A stretch of DNA of 64,000 nucleotides from Trichosporon coremiiforme (Eukaryota; Basidiomycota; Tremellomycetes; Trichosporonales; Trichosporonaceae): assembly GCA_039545355.1 (NCBI GenBank), contig BCJJ01000016.1, positions 868,001 through 932,000 of the forward strand, given 5' to 3'. The notes under the pieces are model-generated. The model was given only the letters and a program-made list of their open reading frames with translations. It searched no databases and was not told the origin of the DNA. A program made the translations under genes and the position numbers. This document shows, one piece after another, positions 32,385 to 43,082 of this stretch; position 1 is the stretch's first letter; the number at the start of each line of letters is the position of its first letter.

Positions 32385-33654
32385 TTAGCGCCGCCGACGG
32401 GTACGTGGCGGTTCACTCTCGTCCGGGATCGATCCAGGAACAATGGTCTCGCGTTGCGACTGCGATTGTGATTGAGAGCGGGACTGAGATTGCGACTGAG
32501 ACTGGCGATGAGTTCTGTTAGCTACGCGGAAGGCACAAACAATGGAGGTGGCAGATAGTGAAGTGGGGGCAGTGGAACATTGCGAAGCACTCACCTCAAC
32601 CTCGTCCTCGCTGTCGAGTTCCTCCTCCTCCGCCTCTTCATCCTCGATTCCGTCCTCCTCGTCCCGCTGCCGACGCTTCCTGCGGTTGTTGAGAGTACCC
32701 CACTGGTCCTCTCTCCTCGGGACAGAGAGCTCGCCCAGAGGTTGTGGCTCATTCTCACTGAACCGCGTCTGACAGGCAGCACACTTGTCGCGTCCAGCCT
32801 GCTTGATCTGCTCGTAGCAGTACGTGTGGTAGTGTGCCTCGCACTCAGGATTGGCGCAGATCATGCCCTGATGTAAGCTCGATGAACAGTAGGAAGGAGC
32901 GCACGGTCATGGCCAGCTTCTGGCAACGTCGGCAGGTGCGGATCTCGTCTTCATACTGCTCGCGGAGGTAGCTGTCGAGCTCGATCATGGCGCGGGGTGC
33001 GAGCGAGTATCGCCCGCGTCTGATGTTAGCTCTTCCACGTCTTCCCAGCTAGTCTCATGCAAACGTACTTTGACTTAGCCAGCCACCCGCGACTCGTCAG
33101 CGCGCCAAGTAGCGTCTCAGCGTCACGCTTGCTCATATTTCCCTTCAGGTCGGTAGTGAGGCGGAGAGCCTGCGCGTTCGAGACCGAGTTGGCGGGATGC
33201 GAGAGCATGATAGCCTCAAGCAGGGCGCGGAAGTATGAGATCTCAAGGGAGGAGAAGTCCGTTGCCATGCGCCCGATATCGCCCGTCTCGTCGTTCGCCA
33301 GCACGACCCAGCCCACGCCGTCGTCGGCTTTGGCACGCTTGATGCGCATGCCGAATGGCTCGAGCAGCGTCGACGCCTCCTCGAGGAAGGTCGAGAGACC
33401 TTCCATGCCGCGTGCGTATTGCACCTCGAAGTCGGGAGCGACGGATCCTGGAGTCAGCTTAAACGGCATAGAGCAGTGTAGGGTTTAAAGGAGGTAGAGA
33501 GGGAGGACAGGGACGTTAGAGGACAGTGAGACAACTCACGACGGATAGCGCCCAGGCTGCGCTTGAGCATGACCAGCGCCGTGTCGTCCGTCATAGCGCG
33601 ACGCGAGAGCAAGCTCTGCAGAAACACACGATGCAAATCTGTCGGCTGCACCAT
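32385..33654 (-). CDS. NSE1: NSE1-like SMC5/6 complex subunit with C-terminal RING-like domain
   Basis: Exons 33540-33654, 33069-33447, 32905-33019 and 32385-32867 join in frame to 363 residues. The start MVQPTDLHRVFLQSLLSRR matches Nse1 N-termini. The middle (ISYFRALLEAIMLSHPAN, then LLGALTSRGWLAKSKRGRYSL) forms the winged-helix region. The RING-like domain has CRRCQKLAM, GMICANPECEAHYHTYC and CAACQTRF zinc ligands. Nse1 pairs with Nse3 in the SMC5/6 complex in DNA repair and has ubiquitin-ligase activity. Near the end a GTGAGT to CTAACAG intron (32515-32594) may be spliced or retained. Retained, the tail is SQ/RS-repetitive and ends RRRR; spliced, it stops at 32413 (327 residues). The start at 33714 would add 20 residues. 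Confidence 0.87.
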
Positions 33655-33998
33655 GGTGTCGTCTGTCTTCCTCCGTTTTGTTGCTGATGAAGTCGGTGAA
33701 GATGACGAAAACAAACTCCAAGAGACGCGCGGAACGCGTCGAGGTCGAAGCGGTCATGAAACGCAAGTGCGATACCCTGGCATTTCACCGCATCCTAAGA
33801 CCGATTAGTCCAGTCACCCTATTGCATCTTCAGGCACAGTGTATTCACGCAGATAACCGGTGGAGGTCGAGCACGTGACCTAAGATTTCTGGACCTCACC
33901 GCAATGAACGCATCGCCGCCGCAGGATTGTTTGCGGGCGCAAGTAGCTGCATCGCAGTGATCACTTGACTCGTCAGCAACAGCAGCGACACGAACGAC
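33655..33998. promoter_or_regulatory. Shared divergent promoter, NSE1 / SRP40-like gene
   Basis: Only 344 nt separate the two divergent starts, so the promoters must overlap or share elements. No conserved motif is obvious to me. Confidence 0.5.
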
Positions 33999-35078
33999 AT
34001 GGGGTCGACAAAACGAGGAGAGTCCAGCAAGGCTGCGGCGTCGACCAGCAAGTCGAAGAAGTCCACGGCCGTCAAGCCGGCCGCGTCTAGCCCCTCCAGC
34101 AGCTCGGGCTCGTCGTCTTCTGGAAGTTCAAGCGACTCGGACTCATCAGACTCCTCGGACTCGGACTCTGACGACTCGGGAGACGAGTCGGACTCTTCGA
34201 ACTCGAGCTCGAAGTCTTCATCATCCTCGTCTAGCTCGTCCTCGTCACCATCCAAGGCATCCGGATCAGGGTCCAACTCCTCAGACTCGGACTCGTCTGA
34301 CAGCTCCGACTCTGATTCATCAGACGGCTCTGATTCTGACTCCTCCGACTCGTCTGACTCAGATTCATCAGACTCCGACTCGTCAGACAGTTCCGACTCG
34401 GACTCCGACGACGAGCCGGCCATCAAGTCTGCCCTCCCCGCCCCCTCCGCAGCGCCAGCAGCCCTCTCATCCCTCTTCGCCCCCACTTCCGGCGGGTTCA
34501 GTCTCGGCACCCTCGCCTCAGTCGACATCGACGAGAGTGTCCCCGTCCCGACGTCTGCGCCGATCGAGGTGCAGCCCGACGCCCTCGTCTCTGCCCCGAA
34601 GAGCACGTTCGACCCGGATCCGGAGATCCCGCTCTTCTTTCAGCTCCCCGCCCGACCGACGAGGAGAGGCGAGGCAAGGAGTTTGCTTGCGCCTGAGCCG
34701 GAGCCTGAGGCTGAGGAGGAGGGTGAGGAGGGGTATGGCGGATACGGCGGTGGACAGGGTGGATACGGACAAGGAGGGCAGGGTGGATACGGACAAGGAG
34801 GACATGGCGGATACGGAGAGCAAGGACAGGAGGGCTATGGACAGCAGCAGCAGGGACCGCGGGACTCGACTCACCCCTCGCGACCATGGGTGCGCCGTCC
34901 CGTCGTCATCGACCCGATGGAGGCGGTGAAGAGCGCGCCGAAACGTTTCGTCGCGGACGAGACGGACGCGGACATGAAGCGCCGCTGGGAGCAGAGGCGG
35001 CGCGAGCTGACGCAGGGCTGGAAGCGGCGTCACCGCGAGGCCGTCAAGCACCGCAAGCGTCGCGGAGGAGAGGAGTAG
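33999..35078 (+). CDS. SRP40-like Ser/Asp-rich nuclear protein with Gly-Tyr-rich segment
   Basis: This single-exon gene encodes 359 residues. Residues about 5-30 are Lys/Ser-rich, and residues 35-145 are an almost pure SSDSD-type acidic serine tract, a likely casein-kinase-2 target as in Srp40 and Nopp140. A middle part holds SLFAPTSGGFSLGTLASVDID and DPEIPLFFQLPA. Residues about 248-290 are a GGYGQGG low-complexity repeat. A basic C-terminal helix follows: FVADETDADMKRRWEQRRRE and then LTQGWKRRHREAVKHRKRR. This last block resembles C-termini of fungal nucleolar RNA-binding proteins, but no RRM is present. A role in the nucleolus is likely, from composition only. Confidence 0.65.
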   Translation: MGSTKRGESSKAAASTSKSKKSTAVKPAASSPSSSSGSSSSGSSSDSDSSDSSDSDSDDSGDESDSSNSSSKSSSSSSSSSSSPSKASGSGSNSSDSDSSDSSDSDSSDGSDSDSSDSSDSDSSDSDSSDSSDSDSDDEPAIKSALPAPSAAPAALSSLFAPTSGGFSLGTLASVDIDESVPVPTSAPIEVQPDALVSAPKSTFDPDPEIPLFFQLPARPTRRGEARSLLAPEPEPEAEEEGEEGYGGYGGGQGGYGQGGQGGYGQGGHGGYGEQGQEGYGQQQQGPRDSTHPSRPWVRRPVVIDPMEAVKSAPKRFVADETDADMKRRWEQRRRELTQGWKRRHREAVKHRKRRGGEE

Positions 35079-35300
35079 GAGTGAGAGTGGGAGGAGTAAG
35101 AGTGCGACTGGGAGGAGTAGATCGCTAGATTGCATGCATTGTACAATTACATTTTGGCTTCTGACGCCGTCACTGTAGGACGGGTAGGACGGGCTCGGTA
35201 CTGGGTTGTGACTTTCGTAACTCTGCAGATTATGACTAGATGCGACAGATGGCGACAGGTAGCGGGCAGATGTATCGGCCCCATGAGATGACAATGGCGC

Positions 35301-38015
35301 TTAAAGACCGCGCCAGGCCCACTCCTTGCACTCGAAGTCGGCGCGGGGGCCAGACGTAGCGGCATCGGGGCGCACCTCGACGGCCCACTTGCCAGGCTCG
35401 ACGCGGAAGTTGCTGTCCAGCGTGTCCCAGTGCGAGACGGCGTCTGTTGTCAGCTACATTTTCGTGGTACTGTAAGCTGTGCACTCACACTTGTCCATCT
35501 CGACCTCGACAGTCTTGCTCTCTCCGGGCTTGAGCCCGCGCACCTTCTTGAACGCCTGCAGCGAGACCTCGGGGTGCGCCTCGGAAGTAGCCGTGGGAGG
35601 CGGCGGGGCAGTGTAGAAGTGGACGCTGTGGTCGCCCTCGATCTCGCCCGTGTTCGTAACCTTGACGTTGGCCTTGAGGCGCCACTCGTCGCGCTCGCCC
35701 GACGCCTGAACGTTGAGGTCAGAGTACTCGAACGTAGTGTAGCTGAGTCCATGTCCGAAGGGGAACAGGGCGGGAATCTTGCGCGCATTGTGGTGCTTGT
35801 ACCCGACCCAGATGCCCTCGTTGTACTCGGTGCGCGTGCGCGCCGACTTGTAGTTGTTGTGCGCGGCGATGTCCTCCACGCGCTTCGGGAAGGAGAGGGG
35901 CAGGCGGCCGCTGGGATTGCGCGTGCCGTAGATCACGTCCGCGATCGCGTTGCCCGTCTCGTTGCCGCCGTACCAGGCCTGCACGACCGCCTTGACATCG
36001 TCGACCCAGGGCATCTCGACCGCCGAGCCGGACTGGATCACGACAGTCGTGTTCGGGTTAGCCTTGGCGACGCGAGCTATCAGCTCAGCCTCGCGATAAG
36101 GCAGCGACAGGTCGGGGCGGTCGTAGGCTTCCGACTCCCAGTCGGCGTTCAGGCCGGCGACGACGACGACGCTGTCGCACTCCTGCGCCAGATTTTCGGC
36201 CGCCGCGATCGCCTCGTCGGGGTCGATCTTCTTGCGCGCACCGATGCGTAAGCCGGTAATGACAAGAGGAGTGCCGGCAACGTCGGGGGGAGGGCGGGAG
36301 TCGTGCACGAAGCGCAGCTTGTACGTCTGCTAGGTCAGCCATTACGCGGTTCGGGGAACCTACCTTGCCAGCCTCCACGTCGTAAGTGCCCTTGACCTCG
36401 ATGGTCCCGTTGTTGAAGAACGCACTGCCCTTGGGCATCTTCTTGGAGAGGTCAATGACGAGGTCGTCGTCGATGTAAACCCAGCCGTGACCGGTGACGA
36501 CCGCGCCAAACTCGTACGTCCCAGTCTCCTTGGGGTTGAACTTGGCGTGCAGCTCGGTGGTGAAGTGCTCACCGAGGTTGCGGTGCCCAAAGTCGGCAAG
36601 GTGCATGCTAGACACGTCCCACCACTCGTGCACCTCGCGCTCGGGGTCCATGACCACCTCGCCCTTCTCGATAGGATGGAACACGAGGTCGAACCCGGGC
36701 TTGTCGTCCATGGTCGTAAACTGCTCGTCGAGGTGGGGCAGGAACTTCTCCCCAATGCAGCCGAGCTCGTACGCGAGCTCGACGCCCTCGGGCGCATTGT
36801 TCTTCAGACCCTCAAAGGGGGTGACGGCCCAGCCAGCGCGAAGCAGGGCGCTTCCGCCACCAGTGATGACGGCAGCCTTGGCGTTGGGGCCGATGACGGC
36901 AATCCTGCCCTTCTTGATGGGGAGGGCGCCGTCGTTCTTGAGAAGCACGCAGCCCTCGCCCGCGAGTTGGCGGGCGAACTTGGCGTCAGACGCCTTCTCC
37001 TCGTCCGAGTCGCGCGACCTCTCCATCATCCCGGCAGGGGCGTAGACAATGTCAGGGTGCAGCTTGGCGAGCTTCTGGACCCAGGTGAGGACCGTCGTGA
37101 CGCGCTTGTCGATGGTGCGCGGGTCAACCTTGTGCGCACCAATGAGGTGCTTGACCATGCCCTTCTGGCGCCAGATGGTGGGACCGGGCATCTCGAGGTC
37201 GAGACCGGCGTTGATTGAGTCGCTGACCGAGTACACGCCAAACCAGTCGCTCATGACGAGACCGTCGAATCCCCACTCCTTGCGGAGAAGGTCGGTGATG
37301 AGCCACTCGTTCTCGGAGCAGTGTGTGCCGTTCAGCTTATTGTAGCTCGTCATGTACGCCCAGGGCTTGGCGCGCTTCTGCGCAATCTGAAACGGGCGCA
37401 GGTAGACGTCACGCAGCGGACGAGGTGCAACGATGGCGTCGTTGCCGCTGCGCTCGTGCTCCTGGTCGTTTGCGACGAAATGCTTCATCGCGGGGGAGAT
37501 GCCGCCGCTCTGCAGGCCGCGCACGATGGCACCAGCGAGTTCACCGGCCAGCGTGGGGTCTTCGGAGAAGGACTCGAATGCGCGTCCGCCCAGAGGAGAG
37601 CGCTGAATGTTGATAGTCGGCGCGAGGAGGCAGACGGCACCGCGCGCCTTGGTCTCCTCCGCCATGAGCTTGCCCGTGTTCTCGATGAGCTCCGTGCAGA
37701 AGGTAGCGGCCATGGCGGTCTCGTTCGGGAGAGCAGTCGCCTTGGTCATCTTCCAGAACGAGCCGCCGCGCGCGCCGTTCGGCCCGTCCGTGACCTTGAC
37801 GCTGGGCACATTGAGGCGGGGAATGGCCACCGTCCTGAGCGTTAGCTGAGGAGTTTGAGGATGCCCCAGCTGGAATACACTCACTCCCAGAATGACCGAC
37901 CGGCAAGCAGCTCGATCTTCTCGTCGATAGTAAGCATGGAGACGATGTCGTGGACATCGGCATCGAGGAAGCTGCGGTCCATCTCATTGGGGATGGTGGT
38001 GAAGGGGGTCGTCAT
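35301..38015 (-). CDS. Intracellular GH3 beta-glucosidase with PA14 insert
   Basis: Four exons (37885-38015, 36364-37834, 35489-36326, 35301-35443) join in frame to 860 residues. The GH3 N-domain has VTDGPNGARG, the SEDPTLAGELAGAIVRGLQ block, KHFVANDQEHER and the nucleophile Asp in GLVMSDWFGVYS. The second GH3 domain starts at GEGCVLLKNDGALPI and is interrupted by a PA14 domain (from about FDLVFHPIEKGE to LVITGLRIGARK), resuming at AENLAQECDSVVVVAGLNAD. A fibronectin-III-like end follows LFPFGHGLSYTTFEYSDL. There is no signal peptide: the start is MTTPFTTIPNEMDRSFLDAD. It probably hydrolyses beta-glucosides taken up by the cell. It converges with the SRP40-like gene, about 220 bp away. Confidence 0.93.
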
Positions 38016-39047
38016 GGTGGGGGCAGGCAATCAGCCGAGATAAGGCGGGGAACGTGTCTGATTGGTGATCCCGCGTCGGAATGGTGGGTCGTGCTGGGTT
38101 TTGGGAGGAGAGCACAACAACGGTGTCGAGAAGACGAGCGCGAAAGGACGATGAGGAGAGAAGACGAACGTGTTACGCTGTCGTCAAGTATATAGAGATG
38201 CTGCTGCGCTCCGTCAGCGGTGTCTTCCTCCCTTCCCCAGCACTGTGCGGGTCATCATGCGGACCGACCGGAACCGTCACCGCGGTTTGCCCAGACCTGC
38301 GGCCAGTGTGGGGTATGCCGGGGCGCAGTCACTCCGGCATTCATCCGAGTATTACGCGACGTTTTCCCAATTCTACCGCGGCACGGTACACATGCTGTCT
38401 CGATCCGATGGGACGAGGTGGAGATCCGATAGTGCCCTGTGTGGCGTGCATGGACGAATCGGGAGCCCCATGTGCAGGCGTAGAGGGCATAGTGGTACAG
38501 ATACATCACCCGAGTAGGTAGGTAGAGGTATGGCAGACAAGGACGGAGGCGCTTCAAGATCCAACAATCGCCCGACCATCGGCCCGAGAGCCGGTGGAGG
38601 GGCAGCCGAAGTAGAACCAAGAAATGTAGAGAGCACGTAGCGCTCGCGGCGTACTACGTGTTGTGTATGACGTACAGCGTACAGAGTGTGGTGTAGTGTA
38701 GGGCAGTGTAGTGTAGCAATGTCAAGAAGACCAAGAGAAAGAAGTGGGGCAGAGCAATTGTCCATGTCCAGCTCACCCTCGTGATACACAGATCCCACGC
38801 CATCGTCAAACCATGAAACGGCGCGTGACCAGCTCGGTGATCCATTGCCGTCCGATCGATGTCCGGGCGGAGAGGTTCAACAGCTAAGAATCGAACATCG
38901 CAGTGAGCGACACCTGATGACCACTGCTTGGGTCAGCGTAGGCTGAGCGGACGATGAGATCGTTCCGACACCAAACCGGCGACTATGGCGTCGATGGAGC
39001 GTGCCCATCCACGAGCAGCGTACGCCTGCGCGAGCGCGTCGTCACTG
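38016..39047. other. Intergenic region upstream of GH3 gene
   Basis: This 1-kb gap holds the GH3 promoter and the 3' flank of the large minus-strand gene. A low-complexity patch with repeated GTGTAGTG-like strings lies at about 38690-38720. No gene is recognised. Confidence 0.45.
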
Positions 39048-42000
39048 TCACGGCGCCGCGCTATAGACAGGCGTTCGAAGGGAGGTTATGTTGGCACATT
39101 CCATCTCCTCTCTTGCGGTGCCCACCGTCCTCTCTTGCGGTGCCCACCGCAGGCCGAGCAGCTCAAGAATGTCGAAGAGGTTCGAGCTCCGGGCATGGCG
39201 ACGGAAGACGCCCAGGCCGGACGGCAGCCGTCTGACGAGGGCGGAAGACGTGCGCGATCGCTCGGCATCGACCCAGTCAACCGTGACTCGGAAGACAGCC
39301 CACATGACGCAGATCTCCACAAGCGCAATGAGGACCCAGTAGATCCACGGCCACTCCTTCTTCCCCTTTGCCGCGGGTTTCTCGATTTCGACCACGGCTG
39401 TGGTGGATGTGGACGTTCCGGCGTTCGCGGAGGCAGAGGGAGCGGGTAACGCGGAGAGCGCGGCGAGCCATGCCTTCTGCGCGTCCTCGATCTCCTTCCG
39501 AGACGCCTGTGAGCGCGCAGTGGCAGCCTCGAGCTTCTCCCGCGCACTACGCAGGTCTGCGTCCTTGCTCGGAGAGAGCAATGAGCGCACGCGCGCCATC
39601 ACGCTTGTGTCCGCCTGCAAGAAAGAGTCGTCCATGAACGACTCCTCCGCCATGCTCTGGTTCAGGAGACGCTCAGAAAGCGGCGTTGGTGGGTCGTTGG
39701 GCGGCCAGGCGCCCGAACCTTTCTTCGGCGTTGTCAGTGAGACGTCCTCGAACGAGTCGTCCTTGGACTCAACCTTCGATGGTGAGACTTTCGGTGACCC
39801 CTGCCTCCGCATCGGGCTCAGACGCAGCCGGTGCACATCCCCGTTGCCCAGGAGCGAGCGCTCGAAGGAGCTCTCAGCCGACGACTGGGACGAGTCGAGG
39901 GTGATCTCATTCCGTAGCCGGGAGCCGGCGGCAGGCGTCCATCCCCAAGCGCCAGGCGGCTTAGGGGTCGCTAAAGGGTACGGCTGCTGCGGCTGCATGG
40001 GCGTCGTGAAACCTGCGCCGACGCCAACACCACGCACTTCCTGCTTTTCCGGCTGCTTCTCTTTCGGCGCTGGTGTCACGAAGAACTTCGTTCCGGGCGT
40101 CGATGGACCAGCAGTAGGATTGAACCAACCAGGCGGATGGGGAGTGCGCATCGCCGATCCGGGCTCGAACGGCTTAGAAGCTGGGGCGGGTGTGGAGTAC
40201 GCATCGCTCGAAGGAGCGGTGTTGGCGCCCTGAGGGGTTGCAGCATACCAGCCTGGTGGGTGCGGGGTACGTAGGGTGGAGTTGCTGTCACTGCCCCGAA
40301 CTGGCGTCGCTAAGGGCTGCAGAGGCGACTGTGGTTCGGCGGGTGCAGGCGGTGCAGGCGTACGCGGAGGTGAGGAGGGCGGCGAGGTGGAGGGTGGCAA
40401 TGTGGTAGACCGCTCCTTGGGCGGAGTTGTTGATTTCGGGGCCGTGAACTGGAACGACGACTGCGGAGGCGAGACATGACCTCCTTCAACGTCAGGCGAC
40501 CAGCGCACACGGTTCGGTGTCGGTGTGGCGCGCGCAGACTTCCGCAGGGCACTTGCCCGCATACCGCTAGGACGAACGGGAGTGTTAAGAGCGGCGGCTG
40601 CCTTCTGTGGTCGCAGATACGACGACTCAAGGGGCTTGGGAGGCGATGGCGTGGGCGGAGCCGGTGCATTCTCAGCCTCGTCACTCCGTGTGCGTTTCCG
40701 CGGGAATGAGAAGCCTCGCAGCTGCGAAGCGTGCATCGATGTGCGTGACGCCTCCGCTGCCAGCTCCTCCTTGCTCTGGGACTGCCTGAGTGGCGAAGCC
40801 TCGTCCGGAGTGTCGTACCTGCTCCTCGAATGACGAGAGATCGCCTGCGAAGCGTTTCTCGAGTGCCTCAAGGATGGCTCGTTCAAGTTGTCGGACCGGC
40901 TGCGCGAATGCTTCATGGAGGACTCCTCGGGCGTGTCGTAACGACTGCGGGAAGATTTCACAGATGCGCCCTCTGGAGTGTCGTAACGACTGCGCGATTG
41001 TGACGGCTCGCTCTCGTCGGGTGTGTCGTACCTACTCCGAGAATGCACAGAGCCCTGCGATTCTTCGGGCGTATCGTATCGACTACGCGAGTGGTTCGGC
41101 GATGGCTCCTCGATCGAACCGCGGGATTGGGACCAGCGGAGCGGCTCGTAGATCGACTGCGAGGACTGGTGGCGCTCCTCGGCCGAGCCGTCCGTGTAGC
41201 GCGTCGTCATGTCGCGGCTCCTAGAAAGGCGGACTACGCCCGCGTCCTCGTCCACTGAACGCTCGACAGTCTCTTCCTCCTCAATCTGCACCAGCTCGCG
41301 GCTCCGTGAGTGGCGCAATCGTCGCGGTGGCTCGGGCTCAACGAGCTGATCGTCGACTTCGTCCTGGAACTCGCGGCTACGAGACGTCCTTAATCGTCTC
41401 GGAGGCTCCGGCTCGTTCGTGGAGTCACGCATGTTGTCCCGGCTGTGTGATGTCCTCAAGCGTCTCGGAGGCTCTGCCTCATCTTGAAGGTCGTCATGGA
41501 TTTGCTGGCTGAGTTGGCCGCGAGAAGCGTTGTGTCGTCGCGACACCTCCGACTGCTCAGCGAGATGATCATCGGCGTCATCACGAGAGCTGCGACTTCG
41601 CGAGGCATTGAATCTCCGTGGGGGCTCTTGCTCGTTCAAGCTGCGGTCAACCTCGTCGTCGAACGACTCGTATGGCTGGCTCTTGCTGACCTGGCTAGCC
41701 CAGTCACGGCTGCGGCTCGTTGCATCAACGTACGCGCTGGAGCCCGTCGTGCGGTTCGTAGGGTCACGCAAGACACGAGACTTTGACGACTCGGAACTCC
41801 GCGATTTGGGCGATTCTGAGCTGGGTCTGAACATACTAGCCCGGTTGCGCATTGCCCCAGAGTCCTCGTCGCTGGACTCGGCCGCGATCTGAGGCAACGA
41901 CATATCCAACGAGTTCGAGGGGTTGATCTGAGGAGCCGTTGCGAAGGAGGCGGTCGGCGAACGAGATGCCCGCGACAATTGACGCTCAGCTCGTACCGTC

Positions 42001-43082
42001 CGCGATTCGGCCTCCACTGGTGACTCGGATCGGGTACTCCTATGCGACCGCCGTGGCGGTTCAGGCCGATCTGGTAGCTCGTCCGACAAGTCTGCCTTGA
42101 TGAAGTGTCGAGCCTGGAAGCGATTCTTAGGCCGCTCTGGCGAGGCATCGGTAGACTCATCCAAATCGAATCGTTGTCGAGAATCGTTCGCCGACACAGT
42201 GCTTCTGTCCGACCGTCGCCCGCTGCTACCGCGCGAACGGTCTGGAGCTCCGCTGCTATCTTCCTCCCACGGAGCGGGCAGGCTGCTGTCGTCGTCCATG
42301 TCGATACTCGGATCCTGGATGCCCTCCGCGAAAGCGAGCGAATCGTCTGGTGGTGCTTCTATCGTTGTTCTCCGAGCAGCATGTCTTCGTCGTGGGGCTG
42401 AGGATGAGAATTGCTGGAAGGTAGCGCTCGAGTCTGCCCGGCTGCTGCTCATGTCCGTTCGTCCATGGTGCTTCGGCTTCCAAGCCTCCGGCGTTTCGTG
42501 GTGCTTTGCGATGAAGGTCTCGAGAGCGCTGGGTGCTGGTGATGTCTTCTCCTCCGGCATCTTGTTCATCGCCGCCTGCAAAGCGACCGCCCGCGATGGC
42601 ATGCGACGCGGTCGGCTCGGTCCTGCCTCAGATTCATGTTCCGGCTCGTGACGCGCGTTGTAGGCGCTGTGTATCCGCGGAGGCGGTGTTGGGGGAGAAT
42701 CCTCCTCGCTGTCGTCCTCGCCATTAGCATGAGAGTTAGAATCAGAGGTATGGATGGGTGCATCGATGAGTTGGGGTGTCGCCGGCCGTCGTTGTGCCGG
42801 TGCCGGGTTCGCTTGTGGTGTGGGATCGCGGACATCACTTTCCATCTGTCGCAGCAGGGAGCGAAGTTTCTCGGCGGGGGTGACGCCAGCTCCGGAGGAG
42901 TAGGCGAGGGGTCTGCGCGGTTGTTCGGGGTTGCCGTCGTCGCTGAGCTCTATCAGCGCAGGGCTCCTCGGACGGAGAGTGCCGAGGCCCGAGTCGTCTG
43001 TCATGGGGGCGGAAGGGGTGTCGGATGTGCCGGAAGTGAGGGAAGGTGTGCTCCGGGCGAAGGGGATGAGGGGGTCCATCAT
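39048..43082 (-). CDS. Large disordered protein with short repeats and C-terminal membrane segment
   Basis: This single exon encodes 1344 residues, from MMDPLIPFARSTPSLTSG; the frame is open to 43250, but the upstream 56 residues look like translated leader. Most of the chain is Ser/Arg/Pro/Asp-rich and disordered. Three repeat classes are visible: EPPRRLRTSRSRE-like units (about six, near residues 330-620), SRSRYDTPEES-like units (five clear and two worn, near 690-800), and TPHPPGW(Y/F) or TPKPPGAW motifs (three, near 990-1100). A predicted helix (SAREKLEAATARSQASRKEI) precedes one hydrophobic segment WIYWVLIALVEICVMWAVF (about 1243-1262), leaving an 80-residue tail. I do not recognise the family. 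A membrane-anchored scaffold, for example at the nuclear envelope or ER, is inference. Confidence 0.72.
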   Translation of the reverse strand: MMDPLIPFARSTPSLTSGTSDTPSAPMTDDSGLGTLRPRSPALIELSDDGNPEQPRRPLAYSSGAGVTPAEKLRSLLRQMESDVRDPTPQANPAPAQRRPATPQLIDAPIHTSDSNSHANGEDDSEEDSPPTPPPRIHSAYNARHEPEHESEAGPSRPRRMPSRAVALQAAMNKMPEEKTSPAPSALETFIAKHHETPEAWKPKHHGRTDMSSSRADSSATFQQFSSSAPRRRHAARRTTIEAPPDDSLAFAEGIQDPSIDMDDDSSLPAPWEEDSSGAPDRSRGSSGRRSDRSTVSANDSRQRFDLDESTDASPERPKNRFQARHFIKADLSDELPDRPEPPRRSHRSTRSESPVEAESRTVRAERQLSRASRSPTASFATAPQINPSNSLDMSLPQIAAESSDEDSGAMRNRASMFRPSSESPKSRSSESSKSRVLRDPTNRTTGSSAYVDATSRSRDWASQVSKSQPYESFDDEVDRSLNEQEPPRRFNASRSRSSRDDADDHLAEQSEVSRRHNASRGQLSQQIHDDLQDEAEPPRRLRTSHSRDNMRDSTNEPEPPRRLRTSRSREFQDEVDDQLVEPEPPRRLRHSRSRELVQIEEEETVERSVDEDAGVVRLSRSRDMTTRYTDGSAEERHQSSQSIYEPLRWSQSRGSIEEPSPNHSRSRYDTPEESQGSVHSRSRYDTPDESEPSQSRSRYDTPEGASVKSSRSRYDTPEESSMKHSRSRSDNLNEPSLRHSRNASQAISRHSRSRYDTPDEASPLRQSQSKEELAAEASRTSMHASQLRGFSFPRKRTRSDEAENAPAPPTPSPPKPLESSYLRPQKAAAALNTPVRPSGMRASALRKSARATPTPNRVRWSPDVEGGHVSPPQSSFQFTAPKSTTPPKERSTTLPPSTSPPSSPPRTPAPPAPAEPQSPLQPLATPVRGSDSNSTLRTPHPPGWYAATPQGANTAPSSDAYSTPAPASKPFEPGSAMRTPHPPGWFNPTAGPSTPGTKFFVTPAPKEKQPEKQEVRGVGVGAGFTTPMQPQQPYPLATPKPPGAWGWTPAAGSRLRNEITLDSSQSSAESSFERSLLGNGDVHRLRLSPMRRQGSPKVSPSKVESKDDSFEDVSLTTPKKGSGAWPPNDPPTPLSERLLNQSMAEESFMDDSFLQADTSVMARVRSLLSPSKDADLRSAREKLEAATARSQASRKEIEDAQKAWLAALSALPAPSASANAGTSTSTTAVVEIEKPAAKGKKEWPWIYWVLIALVEICVMWAVFRVTVDWVDAERSRTSSALVRRLPSGLGVFRRHARSSNLFDILELLGLRWAPQERTVGTAREEMECANITSLRTPVYSAAP

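Noticed and set aside
40850..41110. Regularly spaced near-identical blocks that resemble a repeat array
   Set aside because: They are in frame and encode the SRSRYDTPE repeats of the large minus-strand protein, so this is protein repetition and not CRISPR or satellite DNA.
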